A DNA stretch of 64,000 nt from Metarhizium brunneum (Eukaryota > Ascomycota > Sordariomycetes > Hypocreales > Clavicipitaceae): NCBI RefSeq assembly GCF_013426205.1, contig NC_089423.1, forward strand, positions 5,456,001 through 5,520,000. The letters run 5' to 3'. The translations under genes and the position numbers were made by a program. Below the pieces are notes generated by a model. That model searched no databases, was not told the origin of the DNA, and was given only the letters and a program-made list of their open reading frames with translations. Below, piece after piece: positions 23,814 through 35,356 of this stretch; position 1 is the first letter of the stretch, and the number at the start of each line of letters is the position of its first letter.

Positions 23814-24264
23814 CCTGGCCGGTTTGGGGCACAACTGGGTTTTGAATCTGATGTTGCCACACGGAAGAACAGCTTTCCCTGCCTGGGGTAAGTACTGTAA
23901 TTGAAGCTCTAACTTTTTTGTGGGACTCGCAGCGTTAGCACCGGGCTAGGCACGTGATGCATCCCCGAAGTGGCCAATCTGGGGGCCCTTACTTTGGAGC
24001 CCGGCGAAATTTTCGGATGGAGCTGTCCTCCTATTAGTGGCTGCGCGATCTTCAACCTTTGGTCCCTACCTTCTCTCCGCGCATTCGGTACTCGTGCTTA
24101 ACCTATTCTTCATTCACCCAATGTATTTTTGTTGACTTTAATAGCTGTCATTTATATTCTCTAAATGTTTTGATTTCATCTCTTGCCTCGGCATTTAAGC
24201 AGCCTGTTGAGGCTACACTTCCCCCTTTAGCATCCGTGCTGTTTACCACTACCTTGAGAGCAAG
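23814..24264. promoter_or_regulatory. Shared divergent promoter of ATP25 and RPO41
   Basis: Only 451 bp separate the two ATGs, which point away from each other. The sequence carries a cacgtgatg (E-box-like CACGTG) near 23951 and pyrimidine-rich leaders. Co-regulation is inferred from position and shared mitochondrial function. Confidence 0.5.
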
Positions 24265-27200
24265 ATGCTCAGTCGACAAACAAGGAGCAGCGTACTTGCT
24301 CATCGAGTGGCAATAATCAGATCAGCTGGGCCATCGACTGGATTCCCTTCCATTGCGTCAATACGGTTATCAACACAATGCCAGAGATCAATAGTTACGC
24401 GCCAGTGTCGGCCATGGCGAAGACGTGGACCGGAGTCCTCCCTGGGCCATTACTTCCACGAAAGAAGCTTGGCGACGGCCGTTGACGACTTGAACTTTGA
24501 AGTTATGCCGTATGAGCACCTCACAAACCCTTCCATGCCGCCATTTCCGCCTTCCTCACTCCGTTCCCATGACATTCAGACATTCGACTCTCCGGCCCCA
24601 TTAACGATTCCGGAACCTGGGCCTCCCAGGGCACCGACTAAAATTAATACATATGGCATCCCCGGCGAAATAGAAGATATGCTCCCTGTATTTGATGCAT
24701 GCATTCGTGTTGGGAAACTGGACAGGGCCGCTCTGGTGCTGAAGAGATTCAATGCAGTCAGAGTTCTCTCCGGCGAGGAGCGTATTCTACTCAACAACCA
24801 ATACCTGCGGGCATCACTCAAGCAGATGCGCAATAGCCCCGACCGACGACAGGCCGAAGAATTACACAAGTGGTACGAGATGCAAATCCGTAGCAAAGGC
24901 CTTCCACATACTGCCGAGACGATTGCTTGCATGCTCAAGGCGTCCCTTCTTTCAGAGCGAGGCTCGAGACTTGACCGCCTGGTTAACAGATACATGGGTA
25001 TGGCCCCCGGCGAATCGGGTCTTCGGGTTCTCAGCATGGATGATATCCTCAGCGATCAAGATCTGGCAGTCATCACCGAGATTTGCCCAAAGTACAATTT
25101 CACCGTGGAGCCGGCCGAGGACATGGAAATGTCCGAGTTCACTGAAGAACATCCCGAATTAAGATCAACCGAAGCCTCTGTTGACGAGGCCGTCGATACC
25201 ATATCGCGCGGCGCGGCAACAGAGCTTATACCCACCCCACAACGCGGTACGGGACTGGCGTCGCTGAAGGAAGGACTTCACCTGCTCAGGGACTTGCAGG
25301 ACGTGGATATTTCGAAGATGTCGGATGCCGATCGACGTGATATTCAGTTGCAGCTAGAGCGAGATTCAATCGGATGTGCCATCAGCCGGTGGAGAGAAGC
25401 TAACAGGAACCTTGCTCACATGGGGATCAGCACTGTTGTCTCCGCATCATCGGCTGAAGAATCGCTCTCTTGTCGCATGGCAGGATGGCTTGAATGCTTA
25501 GAAGAGAAACTGAAGGAAGAATTGGCTTTGATCAAGATTTCTGAAAACAAACCTACCAAGTCTGATCAAGATCTCGAGAGGTGCCTGTACGGACCGTTGA
25601 TAAGTCAAGCCGATCCTTCTCGGCTGGCTGCTCTTACAATTCTCTCTGTTCTCAGCCTTGGAGCTGCGCAGGGCGTGGACAAAGGAATTGTGGTGAGCAG
25701 GCTTGTAACCAACATTGCCAAGCTTGCACAGGAAGATATTGAGACACAAAGGATGGAAAAGGCCAAAGCAGATGCCAAACGCGCGGCCAAGAAGCTGGGT
25801 AATGGCATTAAACCCAATCGCCAAGTACACTTTACCGGCACTACAACGGACACAGAAACTCGTACAATTAGTCAGCCCAACAATGAAAATACGACAATCA
25901 TCGACGATGCCTCTGAGACGGCCAAGGGACTGGAAAATGCAACTCGCGAGCCGTGGTCCATATCCATCCGTGCACAGGTTGGCTCATTCTTACTAAAAAC
26001 GCTCATCGACAATGCTTTTATCAAGGTTACGATGGAGCATCCTACGACGAAGCAGCCCATTAGTCAAAAACAACCGGCATTCACACACATGCAGCAGCCT
26101 CGCAGGGGCAAAAAAGTTGGCGTGCTCCATTACAACTCGAATCTCGTGCAGCAACTGAAAAAGGAACCCATTGGTGACTACATTGCCAAGCATCTACCAA
26201 TGATTGTTGAGCCCAAACCCTGGCGTCAACTGAATGAGGGAGGGTTTTTGGATAGCAGAACAACATTTGTTCGTGTGAAGTCGGGTGATGTGGAGCAAAA
26301 GCTGTACACCGAAGCTGCCATCAAAACAGGTGATATGGCGCAAGTTTTCAAAGGTCTCGACGTCCTCGGCAAGACTGCCTGGCGGATCAACAAGAATGTG
26401 CTCAATGTCATGATGGAAGCATGGAACAGTGGAGAAGAAATCGCCAATATGCCGCCCCTGAACCCTGAATTTCATATCCCCGAGGAGCCGGATTCCTCTG
26501 CCGATCCATTGCTGCGAAGAAGCTGGATGCAAGCTGTCAAGGCGATCGAGAATGAACGGTCCGGTATGCACTCTCAGCGCTGCTTTATGAACCTCCAACT
26601 CGAGATTGCACGAGCGTTTAGGAATCAGACCATGTACTTCCCGCATAATATCGATTACCGAGGACGCGCATATCCGATGCCGACGTACCTTAATCATATG
26701 GGCGCCGACCACGCAAGAGCAGTTCTCAAGTTTGCCAGGGGAAAGGAACTCGGAGAGAGGGGCCTTCGATGGCTCAAAATCCACCTTGCTAATTTGTACG
26801 GGCTGGACAAGTCGAGCTTTGACGAACGAGAGGCTTTTACCAATGACAATATCCCCAATATCATCGACTCTGCCTCGAACCCTTTGAATGGAAGTCGATG
26901 GTGGCTCAAGGCGGAAGACGCGTGGCAGTGCCTGGCTGCATGCTTCGAATTGAAGGCAGCGCTGGAACTTCCAGACCCAACCAAGTTTGTCTCGCAGCTT
27001 CCTGTCCACCAAGACGGCACTTGTAACGGTCTCCAGCATTATGCCGCCCTAGGCGGTGACACGTGGGGTGCCAAGCAGGTCAATCTCGAACCCGGCGAGC
27101 GGCCGGCGGATGTTTATTCTGCAGTGGCAGATCTTGTTAAGCAGGCCATCGACAAAGATGCCGAGGCTGAGAATGAATTTGCGCTGGTGCTTCAAGGCAA

Positions 27201-28573
27201 AATCACAAGAAAGGTTGTGAAACAGACAGTCATGACCAACGTTTACGGTGTCACGTTTGCGGGAGCCAAGAAGCAGGTTTGCAAGCAGATTGATGCCTTG
27301 TACCCTGATCTGGGAAAGGAATGTGGTCTACCCAACTTGGTCCTTTCCACATATATCGCCAGACTCATCTTCAACGCTCTAGCAACCATGTTTCGCGGCG
27401 CCCATGATATCCAATACTGGCTGGGTGAAATTGGTGGCCGTGTCTGTCGGGCATTGACACCAGCCCAGCTCAAGGAAATCCGGGACAGTTACGAGAAGGA
27501 AGGACGTAAGAAAAAGGATGAATTAGATGACCTCATGAAACAGTTTCGCTCCTCTGTTGTTTGGACAACGCCTCTTCGCATGCCAGTCGTCCAGCCGTAT
27601 CGAAAAAGCACAGCTAGGGAGATCCGGACCTGTCTCCAATCAGTGGTCTACCCAGTCAATGAACAAACCGACCCGGTCAACAAGAGAAAGCAGCTTCAAG
27701 GCTTCCCACCTAATTTTATCCACTCCCTGGATGCAAGCCATATGCTGCTATCAGCCCTACAGTGTCACGAACAAGGATTGGATTTCGCGGCGGTCCATGA
27801 TTCATTCTGGACACATGCTGCTGATATTGATACCATGAATGGTATTCTGCGAGAGGCCTTCATTCAGATTCATGAGGACGACGTTGTTGGTCGCCTTGCA
27901 GCTGAGTTTGAGGCCAGACACAAGGGCTCACTCTACCTGGCTCATCTTGACCCTTCTTCTCCCGTGGCTAAGAAAATCAAACAATTGAGAAAAAATAGCA
28001 AACTCTGTCCAAAAGAAGAGCTAGTCTTGGAGTACAAGCGCAATTCACTCAGACTTTCGGGCAATCCCTGGGATCTGGAAGCTGCCAAGAAGATTGTGAC
28101 ACCAGCATCCGTGTATGAGGAGATGGCTGGAGCAGAAATAGACGTCAGCATCAGTGAGGACGCCAAAAACATGGGTTTGGGTGAGATCCCGCAAGATGAA
28201 GTCGATAACGACGAAGGGATGACTGCAATCGAGATGAGCGACGACATGGCTGCTGATGAGGATGGTATAACGAACTCTGACGATCCACATGACGCCGCAG
28301 TCTTGTCTAAGCGCCTGATGGAGAATATGAAGATCAGCCACTTTGAGTCACAGTTAATAGGTGCAAAAAAACCAAACAACTCGACCAAACGAGTTACCAA
28401 ACGTGGTACTGCCGTACCGGTGTGGCTGCCTCTCACTATCCCAGCCATCCCTAAGAAGGTAATGCGAACGCAGCAACCCATGCCGACTCCCACACTTGAC
28501 AGACAGCTAACATATGATATAGGGCGACTTTGATGTGACGCGTCTTCGAGAGAGCAAGTATTTCTTCTCTTAA
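24265..28573 (+). CDS. RPO41: Mitochondrial DNA-directed RNA polymerase
   Basis: Two exons, 24265-28458 and 28523-28573, with a 64-nt intron (GTAATG donor, GCTAAC branch, TAG acceptor), giving 1414 aa. The short last exon replaces an unspliced tail with GDFDVTRLRESKYFFS, the typical C-terminus of this T7-like polymerase family. An Arg/Ser-rich presequence (MLSRQTRSS..) and a PPR-like N-terminal domain precede the catalytic core: DYRGRAYPMP, motif A HQDGTCNGLQHYAALGGD with metal-binding Asp917, motif B KQTVMTNVYGVTFAG (about 986-1000), and motif C VHDSFWTHA with Asp1179. It transcribes mitochondrial DNA and primes its replication. An acidic insertion lies between about residues 1290 and 1350, before the PIPKK-GDFD end. 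Confidence 0.95.
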
Positions 28574-28961
28574 AACACGTTTCGTGTTGTATAAAATAAA
28601 AAGCGACTGGAGTTGGCATTTGGTGTATTTTATTGAGCGTTTACATTTATCTCGGGGAAGCATTTACATTGGCGTTTTATCGGCATTGCCTTGAAAAAAG
28701 AAGGCACTTGATTCACATCACCCTGGCTTAGTCAGCCTGGCGTGTACGCCTCTCAAATACTTGCATATAGCGGCGGTATATGTACTGTATATTAGACGGA
28801 GTATTTCGAAAAAGAGGAAACTCAAATAATTCAGATACAATTGCGCATTGTGCCAACCAACGATGTAGTGAATGCCCAGGATGTGAGTTGTGAGTCGAGT
28901 TTTATTTATTGTAGGTCTAATTGCGCTTTTATTCATCCGCATGGTTCTATGTGACATCTAT
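28574..28961. other. Convergent 3' intergenic region
   Basis: 388 bp between RPO41 and the Arc1-like gene. AT-rich, with one reverse copy of an acggagta half-motif near 28796. No gene is seen. Confidence 0.45.
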
Positions 28962-30161
28962 TTACCGCACAGCAGCGCCCTTCAGGGTCTGAACAGTGCA
29001 GACGCCGCCAGACTCGGTGACCAGCTTGCCAATGCCAGTCTTGCCAAGCTTCTCAACAACAGCAGCGTCAAACACAACCTCCAAGTCACCAGTGGTAGTA
29101 AACCCAGGTTGGAAAGTCTCCCAAATCTTCTTCTTGGGATTCAGCACACCCTCAGGCTCGCCCGCCCAACCCTCAAAGAAGACACGGTCACCAGCCTTGG
29201 AGCCCTCTGGAGGGGCAACCAGTTCCACCGGGCCCTTATCCTCGTCAACCTCGCCCTCCTTGACCTTGGGAGAGGCTGCCAGAACCATGGCGCAAGACTT
29301 GATTCCTCGCATCTTGACGGGCTTCAGGTTACACACAACTACAACCTTGCGACCCTGCATCTGTTCGAGGGGAATAAGGCCGTTAAGACCAGAGCAGACG
29401 GTTCGGCAGATTTGGCCCTCATATTCAGTGTAGTCCTCGTTGCCGGCCGGGTCGCCCATGGCAATGGTTGAGACGTACAGAGAGTCGGCGTCGGGGTGCT
29501 GTATGGCCTTGAGAATGTGACCGACACGGAGATCAATCAGGCAGGGCGACAAGGGAGCTGCGGCAGGGGCAGCTTTAGGCTGCTTGGGAGCCTTTTCCTT
29601 CTTTTCCTTCTTGGGCTTATCACCACCAGCACCACCGACGGCGGCGGCGGCGGCACCCTTGGCCTCGTCAACCTTCTCCTTCACCTTTTCCTTGGTACGG
29701 TCAACCAAGCCGGCCTCCTTGTTTCCATCAACGGCGGCAGCAGCAGCGGCCTTCTCCTTCTTTAAGCGCTCCTTCTCAGCCTTGGCATCCACGGGGGGCT
29801 TGACGTAGCGAACGTCGTCCTGGTCAACCTGGATTTTCTGGTCCTCTTTGAGCTCAAGGCCAAATAGAGCAGAGTTCTGTACAAAGTCAAGGTGACGGAC
29901 GATGTGAGGGTGGCCCTTCTCGCCGGTTCGCTCATCGGGAGACCATTTGGCGACGATGGGGGAGAGGGTCTCATAGATTGCTACGTCTGCCTTGCTGGGC
30001 TTGCTGCCGAGAAGGGTGGTTCGGCTGGCGAGATGGCTGTTCAGGGTCCCAAGGATAGTGGCCTTGTCCTCACCAGACTTGAGGCGGTCTGATGTGGTGA
30101 GCCACTGCTGGATTTCGGTCTCCTCGGTGGGAGTATATGTCTGGTTGGCGATGGAAGCCAT
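28962..30161 (-). CDS. ARC1: Arc1-like tRNA-binding cofactor with EMAPII domain
   Basis: Single exon, 399 aa from the ATG at 30161 (MASIANQTYTPTEETEIQQWL). The N-terminal third resembles the GST-like domain with which Arc1 binds methionyl- and glutamyl-tRNA synthetases. A Lys/Ala/Glu-rich linker follows (about 130-200). From about residue 205 comes the OB-fold tRNA-binding domain: DLRVGHILKAIQHPDADSLYV, then CSGLNGLIPLEQMQGR, CNLKPVKMRGIKS and the EMAPII-like C-terminal part. Arc1 gathers synthetases in the cytosol and raises their affinity for tRNA. The frame stays open for 43 codons upstream of the ATG, encoding an Arg-rich, presequence-like stretch that begins at a TTG (see findings). Confidence 0.88.
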   Translation of the reverse strand: MASIANQTYTPTEETEIQQWLTTSDRLKSGEDKATILGTLNSHLASRTTLLGSKPSKADVAIYETLSPIVAKWSPDERTGEKGHPHIVRHLDFVQNSALFGLELKEDQKIQVDQDDVRYVKPPVDAKAEKERLKKEKAAAAAAVDGNKEAGLVDRTKEKVKEKVDEAKGAAAAAVGGAGGDKPKKEKKEKAPKQPKAAPAAAPLSPCLIDLRVGHILKAIQHPDADSLYVSTIAMGDPAGNEDYTEYEGQICRTVCSGLNGLIPLEQMQGRKVVVVCNLKPVKMRGIKSCAMVLAASPKVKEGEVDEDKGPVELVAPPEGSKAGDRVFFEGWAGEPEGVLNPKKKIWETFQPGFTTTGDLEVVFDAAVVEKLGKTGIGKLVTESGGVCTVQTLKGAAVR

Positions 30162-30895
30162 TCTGCTCAATTGGGTGAGTGGAGCGGGGGAGAGGGCCCT
30201 GATAGTAGGACGAAGAGCTCGAAGGAGAAACAGTTTCGCTACGGTGGGTAGAGAATGTCGCCGGTTCTGTATGAAGGCGATTTCTCTCAATTGTGGTGTG
30301 GGTTATCTATGTCTGGACTGATATTTTTTTTTAAAAAATGTCAAGTTCCAACGGCGGGGTTGTTTGACGTTGGTCAGCTCGGAGGGGCCACACCCAGTTG
30401 CACCATTTTGCAACAGCCAGTACTCCGTACCCCGTACTGAGTCAGTTCCTGGTGGCAGGGGGTGGCATGGCTCCTGCCTCTTGCGTCGCATCTGCAACCG
30501 TCCGTCACGCGAAGCACGTGACTACGCGTGACTTCGCGTTACCAGCGCCATGACTTTTAATTGAGACTGGCGCGTGCGCCATTCACAACCCGTTCATATG
30601 CGCCGGAAATTCATTCTGGCTCACAATTGCTTCAATTTGGCGTCAACTTTTGGATTCGACGGAAGACGTCATATTTTGGAAAATTTGAGTTCATTTTGTG
30701 TTGAAGATACAAACTGTCAGCACAAATTCTCGGCTGAATCTCTCTTCCTCCCCGAGTGGCAACTTGGGATCTGACTTGAGCCCTGCGAGTTTAAACGCAA
30801 CATCCACCAAGACAAATACTACTGCGTGCGTTATACTGTCTTCCGCGGATACCAATTCGCGGCCACGACTATATCACCATCGGCATTACCACTTC
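30162..30895. promoter_or_regulatory. Divergent promoter region of the Arc1-like and LSH-like genes
   Basis: 734 bp between opposing start codons. It includes TACTCCGTAC at 30421 and a cluster of GTCACGCGAAGCACGTGAC-type sequences at about 30503-30522, with CACGTG in its centre, a bHLH-type core. The binding factor is not known. Confidence 0.45.
30421..30430. repeat. TACTCCGTAC motif
   Basis: Exact copy, followed by a degenerate CCCGTAC, in the divergent promoter. Confidence 0.8.
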
Positions 30896-33719
30896 ATGAT
30901 GGATATATTGTCGTCATTGGACGTTGAATCAGTCTCATCAGAAGCCCCAGCCATGACGAGCCCTCCGAGCTCGCCGCCTCCCGTGGAATCGCCTAAATCT
31001 GACGTATTAAATCACATTACTGAAAATAGTCTCCTGAAGGAAGAGCGGGACGCGCGTGATGAGAACAGAAAGGCAGAGGAACAAAGGGCAATTGCTGCTC
31101 GGAAACCAAGGAGGAAGAAGAAGGCTGAGACTAAATCAGAGCGCGAGGCCAAGGCTCGAGAGTTGGACGAGTTGCTGATGAAGAGCGCGGCTTTCAGTGA
31201 TATCCTGACCAAGAAGACGCAAGTTCTTGGACGAGTTGGCAGTAGTCTTGATGGTAAGACGCTAGGCGAACATAATCTGCAAATGGCGAAGCAACCCAAA
31301 TGCATGGTAGGAGGAACTATGCGCGACTACCAGTTAGAGGGCCTAACTTGGATGTTTGAGATTTGCTCTCAAGGCATGAGCGGGATTCTTGCCGATGAAA
31401 TGGGATTAGGTTTGCAGCTGTCCCTTGACTTGCATATCTTTTGTGATGCTGACTAGATTAGGCAAAACTGTCCAGACCATTGCTTTGATCGCACTACTTC
31501 GTGAACAGGAAAACTACCTCGGACCCCATCTCGTCGTCGCGCCGTTGAGCACGCTGTCGAATTGGATGGACGAGTTCCACAAGTGGACTCCATCCATTCC
31601 CGTCATCATGTATCATGGAAATCAAGCTCAACGCCAAGAAATCTTCCGGACTAATATGCTGAAGAACCTCAAGGGTGGCAGGCCGACGGCCAAATTTCCG
31701 GTTGTTTGCACTTCATATGAAATGGTTTTGCGAGATCAGCATAACCTGTCCCGGATCCAGTGGGAATTCATTATTATCGTACGTGCTAGGAAACCTAGCT
31801 GACAGGTCTACATATCTCTAATTTCACTACAGGATGAAGGACATCGGATGAAGAATGCAGAAGCCAAGCTCTTTCAGCAACTACGGCAATTCTCATCCGC
31901 GACAAGACTGCTAATTACGGGTACCCCTCTGCAGAACAACTTGAAAGAGCTTTGGTCATTGCTACATTTCTTGCTGCCGAATATCTTCACTGACTGGGAA
32001 GCATTCGAGTCATGGTTCGACTTTTCGGATTTGGAGGACGAGAGAGGCACCGAGGAATTTATTGCCGATCAGATGAAGCAGGACCTAGTTAAAAAGATCC
32101 ATCTTATTCTACAGCCCTTGCTGTTGCGCAGAATCAAGCAGGATGTTGCGGCGTACCTGCCTAGAAAGCGGGAATATGTTCTGTTCGCGCCCATGACAAA
32201 GGAGCAGACGGATCTCTACAATGTCTTTACCAACAAAGAGATTGATACGAGGCAATATCTTGAACAGAAAGTCACGGAAAAGGTCAATAGCGCGATGGCA
32301 TCGGGCAGTTCAACTCGCGCATCCTCGCGATCTAGTAGTCACACTGCGGCGGTTGCCAAGAAGAATGGAAGCTCAAACAAAAGTACCATTTCTCTTCCCG
32401 TACGGCAAAGCCCCCGTGGCAAGAAAGCGGAAAACAAGCCAATATCCTCGATTCCAAATGCTTTTAGCCTGATGATGAGAAAGCGTTCAGCCAGTCAACC
32501 ACTGAAGGGCGACGCGCAGAAAACCCCGGCAACCCCGGCAAAGCAGGCCACAAAGAGGAAAAGCCCGCCAACCTCTGTGAGATCAGAGACAAAGAGTGCG
32601 AGATCAAGCCGTCACTCAACCCCAGCTAGCACTCGTGGTAGATCACAGAGAGGAAAGACGTATGCAGAGGCGGACTCTGATGAGGAAGACGCCCTGTCTG
32701 ATGATGCATTCGAAGCCAAGCTCGCAGGTGAGGTAGAGAGCGAGGAGGAGGAGGAAGTCGATGAACTTCAATCACCGGAGGAAGTCGAGCGAGCCCAGAC
32801 ATTAGAACTTGCCAGTAAGTCTTGGGTAGCATTATGTTCAGAATCTAGCTAATTCCGTTATCCAGAAAAACAGTTGGCGCAGAAGAAACTGGGAAACCCG
32901 CTGGCCCAACTGAGACTCGTGTGCAACAGTCCTCACAATTTCTATAACCCCTGGGCTACATCCACACATATTCCTGTCGATGAATCCATTATTACTTGCT
33001 CGGGCAAAATGCTGCTTCTCGATCGACTCCTGCAGAAGCTGTTCGATAGGGGTCACAAAGTCTTACTATTCTCCCAGTTCAAAACCCAACTGGATATCCT
33101 GGAAGATTATAGTAGAGAGCTCCGAGGTTGGAATGTCTGCCGTATCGACGGATCTGTCCCGCAAGACAGCCGTCGCCAACAAATACATGACTTTAATAAT
33201 GACGCTGACTATAACCTCTTCCTACTATCAACCCGAGCCGGCGGCCAGGGCATCAACCTGGCATCAGCCGACACCGTCATCCTCTTCGACAGCGATTTCA
33301 ACCCGCAGCAAGATCTTCAGGCGCAGGACCGGTGCCACCGCATCGGCCAAACCCGCCCCGTCATCGTATATCGCCTCGCTACAAAGGACACAGTTGAGGA
33401 GTCTCTCCTAATGTCAGCGGACGCCAAGCGCCGTCTAGAAAAGCTCGTCATCAAAAAGGGTGGATTCAAGACCATGGGCCAGAAGATGGAGAATAAGGAA
33501 CAACTTGATGCAGAGACGCTGCGGGCCTTGCTACTAAAGGATGGGCAGGTGTATGAGGCATCGGGGGGCGATCAGATCCTGAGTGACGAGGATCTTGACA
33601 CGCTGTGTGATAGATCAGACGAGGCATATGAAAGAGCGGCCAGTGGTCTGGATGACGCAGATGGGTATCGTGTAGTTGAGACGGGTGCGGATTCTATAAA
33701 GATGGCGAGAAGGGAGTAG
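30896..33719 (+). CDS. mus-30: LSH/DDM1/HELLS-type SNF2 chromatin remodeller (Neurospora MUS-30-like)
   Basis: Four exons, 30896-31409, 31462-31778, 31833-32814, 32866-33719; introns of 51-54 nt, all GT-AG in phase, giving 888 aa. The ATP-binding motif DEMGLGKT is restored across intron 1, and motif [10 protein letters not shown] starts exactly after intron 2 (about 278). Other motifs are [28 protein letters not shown]-type, [24 protein letters not shown] and [13 protein letters not shown]. The DEGH box and ordering match the LSH group rather than ISWI or INO80. A low-complexity Ser/Lys then acidic insertion of about 165 aa separates the lobes (about 430-600). LSH proteins support DNA methylation and histone-variant exchange; the Neurospora homologue MUS-30 protects against DNA damage. 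Nuclear. Confidence 0.9.
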
Positions 33720-33913
33720 ATGTGCATTCCTGAGGCATCTGAAGCAATCAAAGCCAACCCCACAGTTTCCGTTTTAGAGTCATGAAGGAATTCCGTGAAA
33801 ATCTTTCTCGTCAGCTCCCCAATGTTTGTTCTTTCAATTGCCATCGCATCCCTCTCTGATGCAGTCACGGTGCTGTTAAAAAGCCGCCCCTCTTTATCTG
33901 TGACAGCAGAATA
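33720..33913. other. 3' flank of the LSH gene
   Basis: Short untranslated or terminator region preceding the miniature element. Nothing else is visible. Confidence 0.4.
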
Positions 33914-34322
33914 CAGTGAACCGGGCCTATAACGATATGCTTCGCGAGGCCCTTCTTATCGTTATTCGGCGACTATCGTAAAGGTGCGACTATTATGGGG
34001 CATATATCTTTACACATATTTATTATGATAAGGTACATTTACAAGGATAGGTTTTTTTTTGACCGCGTCACGGCTGGAAAAACGCGCTGTAGGCCTTAAA
34101 TGTGGGCCCCTGTAGGCCTCACATGTGGGGCCCTGTAGGCCTCAGCAGGCCCCTAATAACGATAAAAGCCGTGATTTGTATGGTGACTAAGCCTGATGCC
34201 GACGATATCGTCAGTAACCCGACTATTAACGATTTACTAGGGAAAAACCTTATATGACCGTGAATTATCGTAATAACCCGACTATCGCTAAGATACAGGA
34301 TCGTTATAGAGCAGGTTCACTG
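33914..34322. mobile_element. MITE with TA target duplication (family A, copy 1)
   Basis: A 409-bp element bounded by TA on both sides (33912-33913 and 34323-34324). Terminal inverted repeats start CAGTGAACC and continue with CTATAACGAT after four variable positions; including the flanking TA, 21 of the first 25 bases match between the ends. The interior has no open frame but carries a 23-bp tandem repeat and several CGACTAT/ATCGTTA strings. The TA duplication and non-coding interior fit a non-autonomous Tc1/mariner or Fot1/pogo derivative. No transposase is present in the window. Confidence 0.82.
34087..34150. repeat. 23-bp tandem repeat inside MITE copy 1
   Basis: Units beginning CTGTAGGCCT start at 34087, 34110 and 34133, the third partial. 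Spacing is 23 bp with few mismatches. Confidence 0.85.
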
Positions 34323-35055
34323 TAGTACCATCCCTCGTGGCGGTACAACATCGACATGCAAGCTACAGGGGTCACATGCCATCGTGTTTGTATTGGCGAG
34401 GCACTGCTTGGCTAGTTCCGATCCACGTTGGCGGCGTCGACAGGCCTCACACCTGTGAAGTATGTTGCAATCTCCTGTTTATTCCCGGACGGCCTTCTAA
34501 CCATCTTTGTTTCCAACTCCCTAATCATGGAGTGTTGGGCTGGGCCAAGCTGGGCTTTGCATACTTGGTCGACGCTGACGTTGTCAACTTTGAGACACTG
34601 CCCCTTTACCTATTGCCGCCAGCTATTATCATTTATTTTAGTAGCATCTCACTCCTAATCACACAGACGTGGCTTGCATCCTGCAAAGACTCTTTCTCCT
34701 TGGGACACTAAAGATCAATATTCACATGCGTGATGGGTGCAATCCGGAAACTCCCGAAAATGGCCTGATTCTCATCCAGGGGCATATTGGTTAAACTTTC
34801 CACACCGCCTACTCGGTACATGGACTTTGTTCCTCTATTAAGCCTGTTTTCGTCCTTTTCTGCAGCATCCAGGTACAACATAATCCATACGCTACTCCGT
34901 ACTTAAGTAGTTATATCTCGTCCGCCTTGATTGAGGACACAACAGGCATTGCATCAGAAACCCGGGGAGAAACTCGTTCCTGTACTCCGCATACAACAAT
35001 CCATATCGCCCGGCGTCAACTCACCTAGCTCTCAACAAGGGCCCCAGATCACGCA
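34323..35055. other. Intergenic region
   Basis: 733 bp with no supported gene. It contains TACTCCGTAC at 34893 and a variant at 34983. It is the upstream region of the small ORF and the carrier gene. Confidence 0.4.
34893..34902. repeat. TACTCCGTAC motif
   Basis: Exact copy, about 160 bp upstream of the small ORF at 35056. Confidence 0.8.
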
Positions 35056-35301
35056 ATGATATTCACGCGCGCCGTTTCCGCGACCAACTTCCTAGTAGCC
35101 AGCTCGGCACTTGGTTTCCAGGTGTTTGTGCTGTACCCGTGGCACAAGGAGCTGGATACCGGATTTGCCGACCTCAAGAGAGAGCATCTGAAGGTCCTCG
35201 ACGCCGTAGGGACGAGCCTGAGCGAGCAGCAGCGAAAGACATTCCTGGATAACTGGAACGATTTGAAAAGTCAAAGCTCAAGAAGGTGGTGGTGGCTCTG
35301 A
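35056..35301 (+). CDS. Small hypothetical protein with N-terminal hydrophobic segment
   Basis: 81 aa from ATG to TGA. Residues 8-28 (ATNFLVASSALGFQVFVLYPW) form one hydrophobic helix, followed by an amphipathic charged helix (HKELDTGFADLKREHLKVL) and an odd RRWWWL end. The topology resembles small single-pass inner-mitochondrial-membrane assembly proteins, but I do not recognise the family. Its stop lies only 55 bp before the ATG of the carrier, in a different frame. A weak GTGGTG donor near 35286 joined to the acceptor at 35352 would fuse it in frame to the carrier, so the C-terminus is uncertain. It could be an independent gene, an upstream ORF, or a first exon. Confidence 0.5.
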   Translation: MIFTRAVSATNFLVASSALGFQVFVLYPWHKELDTGFADLKREHLKVLDAVGTSLSEQQRKTFLDNWNDLKSQSSRRWWWL

Positions 35302-35356
35302 TGACCCCTGTAAAAGATCATCTCGACCTTTACTCCTACATCTGGTGCACAGGCTC

